A stretch of DNA of 23,195 nucleotides from JAEUPI01 sp044222685 (GTDB taxonomy: Bacteria; Pseudomonadota; Gammaproteobacteria; Burkholderiales; Burkholderiaceae_C): the NCBI GenBank assembly GCA_044222685.1, contig JBGAMU010000064.1, positions 1-23,195 of the forward strand, read 5' to 3'. The notes beneath the pieces are model-generated. The model ran no database searches. It was given only the letters and a program-made list of their open reading frames with translations, and was not told where the DNA came from. Both the position numbers and the translations under genes were made by a program. How positions within the stretch are numbered: the first letter of the stretch is position 1; each line of letters starts with the position of its first letter. Below are positions 14,552 to 21,159 of the stretch, piece by piece.

Positions 14552-14800
14552 TCAGCCCTGCGCCTCGTGGCGGTCGGCCGCGGCGTAGAGGTCGGCGGCG
14601 AAGCCGGGGTCCGACTGGCGGATGCTCAGCGCGTAGGCGCGCAGCGACTCGGCCTCTTCGCCGCGCGAACGCGCCGCCCGCGGACGTCGGGTGAAGAGGC
14701 GATGCAACGCATCGCCGAGCGCCAGCGCGGCCTGCGCCGCCCAGACCGACCCGCGCGGCATGCCGACATCGGCCGGATGAACAGTGGTGACGGTTGTCAT
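14552..14800 (-). CDS. Small protein of unknown function (82 aa), divergent from LysR gene
   Basis: I do not recognise a named family. The protein starts MTTVTTVHPADVG, has an Ala/Leu-rich helix at about 24-39 (AAQAALALGDALHRLF), an Arg-rich linker, and a conserved-looking tail LRAYALSIRQSDPGFAADLYAAADRHE. No Cys, signal peptide or clear membrane helix is present, so a small cytosolic or peripheral protein is likely. It resembles the short proteins often found beside LysR genes in this group. The ATG at 14800 is preceded by AGGGAA about 10 bases upstream. A longer reading from 14887 would start inside the promoter. A good -35/-10 pair at 14872-14844 supports expression. It converges on the SDR gene with 7 bases between. 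Confidence 0.75.
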   Translation of the reverse strand: MTTVTTVHPADVGMPRGSVWAAQAALALGDALHRLFTRRPRAARSRGEEAESLRAYALSIRQSDPGFAADLYAAADRHEAQG

Positions 14801-14843
14801 GATGAGGTTCCCTAACGATCGGTCTTTGTTGACCGTGGCTCGA

Positions 14844-14872
14844 AGATTAGGGTAAATACCTAGTTCACACAA
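14844..14872 (-). promoter_or_regulatory. Predicted sigma70-type promoter for the small gene
   Basis: On the minus strand TTGTGT (14872-14867) and TAATCT (14849-14844) are separated by exactly 17 bases. Transcription would start near 14837 and give a leader of about 36 bases before the ATG at 14800. The spacer carries the dyad TAGG-N7-CCTA. This is the best-looking promoter in the window and lies in its most AT-rich patch. Confidence 0.55.
14848..14862. promoter_or_regulatory. Dyad TAGG-N7-CCTA, candidate operator for the LysR protein
   Basis: TAGGGTAAATACCTA has perfect 4-base arms (14848-14851 and 14859-14862) around an AT-rich centre. It fits the size of a LysR-type half-site pair and lies in the gap between the LysR gene and its divergent neighbour, within the promoter spacer of the latter. 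It does not match the strict T-N11-A rule. Confidence 0.4.
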
Positions 14873-14907
14873 CTGAAGATTGCTCATTGGCGATATAAAC
14901 AGCGCTC

Positions 14908-15864
14908 ATGTCTACCCCCCATGGCGGCGCCAACTTCCGCACGCTCGACCTCAACCTGCTGCGTGTCTTCGACAGCCTGATGGCCGAGGGCAGCCTGACG
15001 CGGGCTGCCGCGGTGCTGGCGATGACCCAGCCTGCGGCCAGCCACGCGCTGAAGCGCCTGCACGAGGCGCTCGGCGAGGTGCTGTTCACGCGTACCGCCA
15101 CCGGCCTGAAACCGACGCTGCGCGCGCAGGCCCTGTGGCCCCAGGTGCGCTCCGCGCTGTCGACGCTGCAGCGCTCGCTGTCGCCCGATGCCTTCGAGCC
15201 GACGCGCGATGCAGTCCACTTCCGGCTGACGATGGCCGACGCCACCGCCGCGCTGCTGATGCCGGCCACCGTGCGGGCGGTCGAGGCCTCGGCGGCGCTG
15301 GCCGACCTGCGTGTGATGCCGCTGCTGACGCGCGACCCGCGGCAGCTGCTCGAACGCGGCGACGCCGATCTCGCCGTCGGCCACTTCCCCGACCTGCTGG
15401 CCGCGCTGGTCACGCAGGGTGACGACGCCACGCTGCACCACGTGCGCCTGTACGACACGCGTTATGTCTGCGTGATGCGGCGCGGCCACCCGCTGGCGCG
15501 ACGCCGGCTGACGCTCGACGCGTTCTGCGAGGCGCACCACCTGCTGGTCAGCTTTTCCGGCCGGCCGCAGGGCCTGGTCGATCGCGCGCTGGCCGATATC
15601 GGCCGGCGCCGGCGCATCGTGCTGACGGTGAACCAGTTCTCCACCGCCGGCCGCGTGGTGCGCGAATCGAACCTGCTGACCGTGCTGCCGCAGATGTTCC
15701 TCGAGGCCACCGGCACGCAGACCGACCTGGTCACGCGCGAACTGCCGTTCGATCCCGGCGGCGTGCACGTCGAGATGGTGTGGCACCTGCGCCGCGACAA
15801 CGACGCGGCGCACCGCTGGCTGCGCGGCGTGATCGCCGCCGCCGCCGCGCAGCCAGCGCCTTGA
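14908..15864 (+). CDS. LysR family transcriptional regulator
   Basis: The 318-residue protein begins with a LysR helix-turn-helix (about 12-70: LDLNLLRVFDSLM, then SLTRAAAVLAMTQPAASHALKRLHEALGEVLF). An effector-binding periplasmic-type domain follows from about 95 to 300. The RTATGLKPT wing and the LNLLRVFD start are typical of the NodD/PcpR-like branch, which responds to aromatic or small organic ligands. LysR proteins commonly repress themselves and control the divergent gene, here the 82-residue protein. No ribosome binding site precedes the ATG at 14908. TATAAA lies at 14894-14899, so a very short or absent leader is possible. The gene converges on the aminotransferase with the hairpin repeat between them. 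Confidence 0.92.
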   Translation: MSTPHGGANFRTLDLNLLRVFDSLMAEGSLTRAAAVLAMTQPAASHALKRLHEALGEVLFTRTATGLKPTLRAQALWPQVRSALSTLQRSLSPDAFEPTRDAVHFRLTMADATAALLMPATVRAVEASAALADLRVMPLLTRDPRQLLERGDADLAVGHFPDLLAALVTQGDDATLHHVRLYDTRYVCVMRRGHPLARRRLTLDAFCEAHHLLVSFSGRPQGLVDRALADIGRRRRIVLTVNQFSTAGRVVRESNLLTVLPQMFLEATGTQTDLVTRELPFDPGGVHVEMVWHLRRDNDAAHRWLRGVIAAAAAQPAP

Positions 15865-15905
15865 GCCGCACCCTCCGACGGATTCGGCGCAACCAAGCGG
15901 CCGCT

Positions 15906-15977
15906 GCGGATCCGGCTTTGCCGGTCCGCTAGCGGCGCCCCCCGGGGGGAGGCGCCGAAGGCGCTTCGGGGGGGTCC
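15906..15977 (+). repeat. Intergenic multi-hairpin repeat, copy 2
   Basis: GCGGATCCGGC (15906-15916) pairs with GCCGGTCCGC (15920-15929) around TTT with one bulged base. CCCCCC/GGGGGG (15938-15949) is a 12-base palindrome. GCGCC-GAA-GGCGC (15952-15964) forms a third hairpin, and a G run follows. A 10-base palindrome AGCGGCCGCT sits just before it (15896-15905). The order matches the reverse complement of 10271-10351. It lies between the convergent lysR and aminotransferase genes, where it could terminate both, and it includes the aminotransferase stop codon and last codons. Confidence 0.7.
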
Positions 15978-17164
15978 ATCACGGCGGCCATCGCCTGCGC
16001 GGTGCGCTCGACATTGCCGGCGTTGAGCCCGGCCACGCACATGCGGCCCGAGCGGATCAGGTAGACCGCGTGCTCCTCGCGCAGGCGATCGACCTGCGCC
16101 GCCGACAGGCCGGTGTAGCTGAACATGCCGCGCTGCGTCAGCAGGTAGCCGAAGTCGCGCCCGGGCACGCGGGCGCTGATCACGCTGTGCAGCGCCTTGC
16201 GCATGGCGAGGATGCGCTCGCGCATCTGGCCCACCTCGCGCTCCCACATCGCGCGCAGCGCCGGCTCGCCGAGCACCAGCGCCATGATGCCGGCGCTGTG
16301 GATGGCCGGGCTCGAGTAGATGCGGCGCACGGTGAGCTTGAGCTGGCCGAGCACGAGCTCGGCCTCGCGCGCGGTGGGGCACACCACCGACAGCGCGCCG
16401 CAGCGCTCGCCGTACACGCTCATGCTCTTGGAGAACGAGTTGGCCACGATGAAGGCCATGCCGGTGGCCGCCATCGCCCGCACCGCATAGGCGTCGGCAT
16501 CGAGCCCGTCGCCGAAGCCCTGGTAGGCGAGATCGAGATAGGGGATCAGCTCGCGGCGCTTCAGCACCGGGATCAGGCGGTCCCACTGGGCCGGCGTCAG
16601 GTCCACACCGGTCGGGTTGTGGCAGCAGGCGTGCAGCAGCACCACACTGCGCGCCGGCAGCCGGTCGACCGCCTCCAGCATCGCCTCGAAGCGCACACCG
16701 CCGGTGGCGGCGTCGTAGTAGGGGTAGGCCTTCACCGTGAAGCCGCTGCCCTCGAACATCGAACGGTGGTTGTCCCAGCTCGGGTCGCTGATCCACACCT
16801 CGCTGGCCGGGAACCAGCGCTTGAGGAAGTCCGCGCCGACCTTGAGCCCGCCGCTGGAGCCGACCGACTGGATGGTGGCCACGCGCCCCGAGGTAATCGC
16901 CTCGTGCTGCGCGCCGAACAGCAGCGCCTGCACCGCACGCCGCGCGTCGGCGGCGCCTTCCATCGGCAGATAGGGCTTGGGGCCACCGGTCGCCAGCAGA
17001 CGCGACTCGGCCTCGCGCACGCTCGCCAGCACCGGCAGCCGGCCGGCCTCGTCGAAGTAGATGCCGATCGACAGGTTCACCTTGTGCGGCCGCTTGTCGG
17101 CATTGAAGGCGTCGACCAGCGCGAAGATCGGATCGCCCGCGTAGGGCTCGACGTGCTCGAACAT
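15929..17164 (-). CDS. Aromatic amino acid / aspartate aminotransferase (class I)
   Basis: This 411-residue PLP enzyme moves the amino group between aspartate or aromatic amino acids and 2-oxoglutarate. The family pattern is complete: MFEHVEPYAGDPIFAL start, W130, N183 in HNPTG, D211 and Y214 (DLAYQGF), the PLP lysine K246 in NSFSKSMSVYGER, and the substrate Arg in SGRMCVAGLN near 373. E. coli AspC and TyrB have about 396-397 residues. The normal end would be near AMAAVM at 396. The last 15 residues (DPPEAPSAPPPGGRR) are encoded by the hairpin repeat. GGAG lies 7 bases before the ATG at 17164. The glutathione peroxidase gene is 70 bases upstream on the same strand. AspC-like and TyrB-like proteins cannot be separated here. 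Confidence 0.93.
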   Translation of the reverse strand: MFEHVEPYAGDPIFALVDAFNADKRPHKVNLSIGIYFDEAGRLPVLASVREAESRLLATGGPKPYLPMEGAADARRAVQALLFGAQHEAITSGRVATIQSVGSSGGLKVGADFLKRWFPASEVWISDPSWDNHRSMFEGSGFTVKAYPYYDAATGGVRFEAMLEAVDRLPARSVVLLHACCHNPTGVDLTPAQWDRLIPVLKRRELIPYLDLAYQGFGDGLDADAYAVRAMAATGMAFIVANSFSKSMSVYGERCGALSVVCPTAREAELVLGQLKLTVRRIYSSPAIHSAGIMALVLGEPALRAMWEREVGQMRERILAMRKALHSVISARVPGRDFGYLLTQRGMFSYTGLSAAQVDRLREEHAVYLIRSGRMCVAGLNAGNVERTAQAMAAVMDPPEAPSAPPPGGRR

Positions 17165-17234
17165 GCTTGGCTCCGGCAATGGACAGGCGATTATCGTGGC
17201 GTGCGGTTCGCCCATCGCCGGGCCCCGGCCGTGA
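17165..17234 (-). promoter_or_regulatory. Gap between glutathione peroxidase and aminotransferase genes
   Basis: The 70 bases hold a short near-palindrome GCCGGG-C-CCCGGC (17217-17229), just after the peroxidase stop, and GATAAT on the minus strand (17195-17190) as a possible -10 with no good -35. The two genes could be an operon with partial termination or could have separate promoters. Confidence 0.25.
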
Positions 17235-17726
17235 TCACGCCGCCAGCGCGGCCTCGATGTCCTTCGCCAGCCTGGCCGGCTCGTCCTGCGGCGCGTAGCG
17301 CTTGATCGTCCTGCCGTCGCGGCCGACCAGGAACTTGGTGAAGTTCCACTTGATGCCGGTGCTGCCAAGCAGCCCCGGCGCCTCCCGCGTGAGCCACTGG
17401 TACAGCGGATGCGCGCCGCTGCCGTTGACCTCGACCTTGCCCATCATCGGAAAGCTAACGCCGTAATTCATGCGACAGAACGACGCGATCTCGTCGTTGC
17501 TGCCCGGGTCCTGGGCGCCGAACTCGTTGCTCGGGAATCCGAGCACGACGAGGCCCTGGTCCTGGTAGGCCCGCCAGAGCGCCTCCAGCCCATCGAACTG
17601 CGGCGTGAAGCCGCACTGGCTGGCGGTGTTGACGATCAGCAGCACCTTGCCCTTGTGCTGGCTCAGGCGCACGCGCTTGCCGTCGATGCCCTGGGCCTCG
17701 AACCCCCACACATCGGCCTGTGGCAT
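17235..17726 (-). CDS. Glutathione peroxidase family thiol peroxidase
   Basis: The 163-residue protein reduces hydroperoxides (PF00255). The peroxidatic Cys is in NTASQCGFTPQ (C38), the second box is LGFPSNEFGAQDPG, and the third is KWNFTKFLV (W127, N128). C84 in SFCRMNYGVSFP sits where many bacterial members carry a resolving Cys, so thioredoxin rather than glutathione may be the reductant. The conserved Gln of NQFG is Glu here (E68), a variation I recall in some proteobacterial members. No signal peptide is present. The ATG at 17726 sits 2 bases after a GGGGGAG run, which makes the spacing short. The protein starts MPQADVWGFEA, which fits the family. Confidence 0.93.
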   Translation of the reverse strand: MPQADVWGFEAQGIDGKRVRLSQHKGKVLLIVNTASQCGFTPQFDGLEALWRAYQDQGLVVLGFPSNEFGAQDPGSNDEIASFCRMNYGVSFPMMGKVEVNGSGAHPLYQWLTREAPGLLGSTGIKWNFTKFLVGRDGRTIKRYAPQDEPARLAKDIEAALAA

Positions 17727-17861
17727 GACTCCCCCGAACGGCAGTGCGCCGCGGCGTGATGTTATCCCGGGCGATCGGCCACCTGGAGGATTGACGCTGC
17801 GGCGGCACGAGCCGACCATCCAGAAGCTGCGCCCGATCCCCGTCTTCTGCCCGTTCCAGCC

Positions 17862-18743
17862 ATGCCCTTCCCCCACGCCGTTTGTCTGATCGGCTTCAGC
17901 GACTTCGAACGCCAGGCCCTGTCGGCCCATTTCCGCCTGGCCGCGCATCGGACGCCGGGCTACCTGCTGGTCGACTCGATCGAGAGCGCCCGCTTCCTGG
18001 TCGTCGACGGCGATGCACGCGCCGCCAGCGAGCGGGTGGCGCGCGAGCGCCGCATCGGCAGCAGCCTCTACATCGGCAGCCGTGCGCCCGACGGCGCACT
18101 GGCCCGGTTGCCGCGACCGATCGATGCGCTGCACCTGCTGCGCGAACTCGACGCCGCGCTGTTGCTGAACCTCGAGCGGCCGCTCGATGCGCCGGCGGCG
18201 TCGACAGCCGACGCTGCATCACGATCCGCCGGCCCGCGCACCGAACCGGCCGCGCTGTACCCACCCTCGCAGCTGTCGGCACTGGCCGATCTGTTCCCCG
18301 ACCGGCAGGAGGCCTCGGCCGCCGCGCCGGTCGCGGCCGCCGAGGTGCTGCAGGCGCTGCTGGTCGACGACAGCGACATCGCGCTGCGCTTTCTCGAGCT
18401 GAAGCTGGCTGAAATGGGCGTGCGCACGCATGCCGTGCGCGACAGCGATGCCGCGCTCGATCAGTTGGCGCGCCACTCGTACGCCCTGGTGTGCCTCGAC
18501 GTCGAGCTCGGCGAGGACAGTCCGCTCGACGGGCTGACGCTGTGCCAGCACATCAAGCGTCAGCCGGGCAAGGCTCCGGTGGTGGCCATTGTGTCGGCGC
18601 ATGCCGGCGCGACCGATCGAGTGCGCGGCAGCCTGGCCGGCTGCGACGCCTATCTGGCCAAGCCACTGGCCACGGCCGAACTGGCCGCCGTGGTGGCACG
18701 CCTGAAGAAGAGCGTGCCGACCGCACGCCGCCGCGCGCGCTAG
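17862..18743 (+). CDS. Response regulator with C-terminal receiver and degenerate N-terminal receiver-like region
   Basis: The 293-residue protein ends in a clear receiver domain (about 164-284). The acid pair is in LLVDDSD (D169, D170), the phospho-acceptor in CLDVELG (D213), the Ser in IVSAHAG (S245) and the Lys in LAKPLA (K267). There is no output domain after it. The first 105 residues (AVCLIGFSDFERQ, then FLVVDGDA, then IGSRAP and LPRPIDALHLL) have the strand-helix rhythm of a receiver but lack the acid pair and the conserved Lys. I infer a pseudo-receiver. A loose Ala/Pro linker of about 50 residues joins the two. No good ribosome binding site precedes the ATG at 17862. No sensor kinase is in the window. 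Partner and process are unknown. Confidence 0.82.
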   Translation: MPFPHAVCLIGFSDFERQALSAHFRLAAHRTPGYLLVDSIESARFLVVDGDARAASERVARERRIGSSLYIGSRAPDGALARLPRPIDALHLLRELDAALLLNLERPLDAPAASTADAASRSAGPRTEPAALYPPSQLSALADLFPDRQEASAAAPVAAAEVLQALLVDDSDIALRFLELKLAEMGVRTHAVRDSDAALDQLARHSYALVCLDVELGEDSPLDGLTLCQHIKRQPGKAPVVAIVSAHAGATDRVRGSLAGCDAYLAKPLATAELAAVVARLKKSVPTARRRAR

Positions 18744-18747
18744 CGGT

Positions 18748-19683
18748 TCACGCCTCGTCCGGCGAGCGTGCCGAACGGGCCTCGCCCAGCGCGGCGATCA
18801 ACGCCGCGGTCAGGATCAACACGCCGCCGCAGGCCACACGCAAGGTCAGCTCGCCGGCACCGAGCGCGATCGCCGACACGCTGGCGAACAGCACTTCGCT
18901 GACCATCACGACGGCGGTGGTGCCGGCCCGCAGCCGGGCCGCGCCGAACTGCAGCGCCAGGTTCGACCCGATGAACCACACCGCCAGCACCACCGTGCCC
19001 GGCACCCACGCCGACGGCCCCCACGCGGCCGAACCCGACCACGCCGGCGTCGCGACACCGAGGGCGAGCGCCAGCGTGCCCGCCACCACGGCGCCGCCGA
19101 CGAACATGGCCCAGCCGCGTGCGATGCCGCTGCGGCGGGCCTGGTGGCGCAGCATCACGTTGTTGAGCGCGAAACTGAAGCCACCCAGCACGCCCAGCCA
19201 GTCGGCCAGCTGGCGCGGCAGCGGCCCCTGGCCGGCCTGCTCCGGCCACAGCACGACCCCCGCTCCCGCCAGCGCCAGCGCAATGCAGGCGCCCGCGCGC
19301 AGGCCGAACGCCTCGCCGAGCAGCCAGCGCGCGAGCAGCAGCGCCCACAGCGGCATCAGGTAGAACAGCAGCACCACGCGCACGACGTCGCCAATCGTGA
19401 CGCCCCAGTTGAACGCGGCGTTGGTGCAGCCCGAGGCGAGCACCAGCACCCACAGGCTCGGCGTGCGCACCACTTCGACCACCGCGGCCGGCCGCCAGGC
19501 GGCGAGCGCCAGCGCGGCGATGGCATAGCACAGCGCGGTGGCCCACAGCGGATGCAGGCCGCGCGACTGCAGTTCGCGAAACGGCCACCACGACACGCCC
19601 CAGGTGAAGGCGTTGAACAGCAGGGCCAGCACGGCCCAGCCGGCGAGATGCGAGGCGCTCGATGAGGCAGCCGTCGCGCGCAT
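18748..19683 (-). CDS. EamA (DMT) family inner-membrane transporter
   Basis: The 311-residue protein has about ten membrane helices arranged as two EamA repeats (PF00892). It starts LAGWAVLALLFNAFTWGVSWWPF and shows the typical GLHPLWATALCYAIAALAL helix. A second repeat begins near RGWAMFVGGAVVAGTLAL. Such proteins export amino acids, metabolites or drugs, and the cargo cannot be told. The start at 19683 has no strong ribosome binding site. The gene converges on the response regulator with 4 bases between stops and lies 35 bases downstream of lplT on the same strand, so it may be read through from lplT. Confidence 0.9.
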   Translation of the reverse strand: MRATAASSSASHLAGWAVLALLFNAFTWGVSWWPFRELQSRGLHPLWATALCYAIAALALAAWRPAAVVEVVRTPSLWVLVLASGCTNAAFNWGVTIGDVVRVVLLFYLMPLWALLLARWLLGEAFGLRAGACIALALAGAGVVLWPEQAGQGPLPRQLADWLGVLGGFSFALNNVMLRHQARRSGIARGWAMFVGGAVVAGTLALALGVATPAWSGSAAWGPSAWVPGTVVLAVWFIGSNLALQFGAARLRAGTTAVVMVSEVLFASVSAIALGAGELTLRVACGGVLILTAALIAALGEARSARSPDEA

Positions 19684-19718
19684 CGGTGACTGCCACGCTC
19701 GGCCGTGCCGAGGTTGGC

Positions 19719-20996
19719 TCAGTGGCAGTCCGAGCGCGCGATCGCGAGCAGGCGCTCGACCTCATCGCGATGCTTGACGCAGTTGTTCTGATGCCAGCGC
19801 CGGATCCACCACATCGTGCCAGCCACCACGATGCCGAAGATGCCGATCGCGCCGAACGCCGACAGGCCCAGCTTGGTCATGCCGGTGTAGAAGGCGCCGA
19901 GCCCGAGGATCGCCGCCTGCTCGTTGAAGTTCTGCACCGCGATCGAGCGGCCGGCGCCCATCAGGTTGTGTCCGCGGTGCTGCAGCAGCGCGTTCATCGG
20001 CACCACCAGGAAGCCGCCGATGGCGCCGAGCACGATGAGGAACGGCGCCGCGATCCACGCATCGCGGATGAAATTCAGCCCGATCACCAGCAGCCCCATC
20101 GCGATGCCGAGCGGAATCACCGACGTCGCGCGGTCCAGGCGCATCAGCCACGACGCGAGCACCGCGCCGACCGCCGTGCCGATCGCCACCACGCCGACCA
20201 GCGACGAGGCCTGCGTCGTGCCGTAGCCGAGCGCCGCCGCGGCCCAGGCGAACACGATGACGCGCAGATTGCCCGACACGCCCCAGAACAACGTGGTGGT
20301 GGCCAGCGAGATCTGGCCCAGCTTGTCGGCCCACAGCCTGGCGTTGCACTGGCTGAAGTCGCGCACCAGTTCGCCCACGTTGGCCGTCAGCGGCTGCAGC
20401 ACCGCGTCGGTCCGCGGGATGAACAGGTTGAAGATCGCCGCCACGACATACAGCAGCACGATCGAGCTGATCGCGGCCTCGGGGGCCGTGTCGACGCTGG
20501 TGGTCAGGCCCGGCAGATCGAAGCCGAGCAGCCATGGCGCCAGGCCCGGTCCGACCAGCTGGCCGCCGAGCAGCACGCCGAGGATGATCGAGGCGATCGT
20601 CAGGCCTTCGATCCAGCCGTTGGCCTTGACCAGCTGCGACGGCGGCAGCAGCTCGGTGAGGATGCCGTACTTGGCCGGCGAATAGGCCGCGGCGCCGAGG
20701 CCGACCACGGCATAGGCCATCAACGGGTGGCCGCCGAACAGCATCAACAGGCAGCCGACCACCTTGATGGTGTTCGAGACGAACATCACCTTGCCTTTCG
20801 GCACGGCGTCGGAGAACGCACCCACCAGCGGCGCCAGGATCACGTAGAACAACGCGAACATCGGCGTCAGCGCCGGCACCTGCCAGGCCGGCGCTTGCGA
20901 GGTCTTCAACAGTTCGATGGCGCCGACCAGCAACGCGTTATCAGCCAGCGAGCTGAAGAACTGCGCCGACATGATGGTGTAGAAGCCTCTTTTCAT
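19719..20996 (-). CDS. lplT: Lysophospholipid transporter LplT (MFS)
   Basis: The 425-residue protein has twelve predicted membrane helices. It starts MKRGFYTIMSAQFFSSLADNALL, the family hallmark. It also shows FALFYVILAPLVGAFSDAVPKGKVM, AAYSPAKYGILTELLPPSQLVKANGW and PMNALLQHRGHNLMGAGRSIAVQNFNEQ, all characteristic of LplT. In E. coli this flippase brings lysophosphatidylethanolamine inward for re-acylation by Aas. No acyltransferase is fused or adjacent here. It is about 28 residues longer than the E. coli protein. It is divergent from the alanine racemase gene, a pairing I associate with beta-proteobacteria. Confidence 0.93.
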   Translation of the reverse strand: MKRGFYTIMSAQFFSSLADNALLVGAIELLKTSQAPAWQVPALTPMFALFYVILAPLVGAFSDAVPKGKVMFVSNTIKVVGCLLMLFGGHPLMAYAVVGLGAAAYSPAKYGILTELLPPSQLVKANGWIEGLTIASIILGVLLGGQLVGPGLAPWLLGFDLPGLTTSVDTAPEAAISSIVLLYVVAAIFNLFIPRTDAVLQPLTANVGELVRDFSQCNARLWADKLGQISLATTTLFWGVSGNLRVIVFAWAAAALGYGTTQASSLVGVVAIGTAVGAVLASWLMRLDRATSVIPLGIAMGLLVIGLNFIRDAWIAAPFLIVLGAIGGFLVVPMNALLQHRGHNLMGAGRSIAVQNFNEQAAILGLGAFYTGMTKLGLSAFGAIGIFGIVVAGTMWWIRRWHQNNCVKHRDEVERLLAIARSDCH

Positions 20997-21159
20997 TCGC
21001 TTCGCGTGCGGCGCTCCGGCGCAGCCGGCAGCTCGTGCGGCGCCGGACAAATGCGGGGCGTTATAGCATGCGCATGTCTTGCAATCGGCGCGCCCGGAAG
21101 GCCCGAACCGGCCAACCGGGGAATCCCCTGCCCCTCGAATCAAGGAAGAAGCGCCGCCC
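20997..21159. promoter_or_regulatory. Divergent intergenic region, lplT / alr
   Basis: The 163 bases contain a 10-base palindrome CATGCGCATG (21067-21076). Next to it, on the minus strand, is TATAAC, a fair -10 for lplT, without a well-placed -35. Toward alr I find only a purine-rich ribosome binding site, AAGGAAGAA, starting at 21142. The palindrome is the only candidate operator. Confidence 0.3.

Noticed and set aside
10271..15977. The two hairpin repeats as ends of a transposon carrying the genes between them
   Set aside because: They are inverted and about 5.5 kb apart, but no transposase or target duplication is present. The region between cuts across an operon, with livH to lysR inside and the oxygenase outside. 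Two members of a dispersed family is the simpler reading.
17790..17861. Upstream extension of the response regulator from an ATT next to GGAGG
   Set aside because: ATT starts are extremely rare, and the GGAGG directly abuts the codon with no spacing.
20997..21060. G+C-rich stretch before lplT as a third copy of the hairpin repeat
   Set aside because: It shares short GGCGC/CCGG words only. The ordered three-hairpin pattern is absent.
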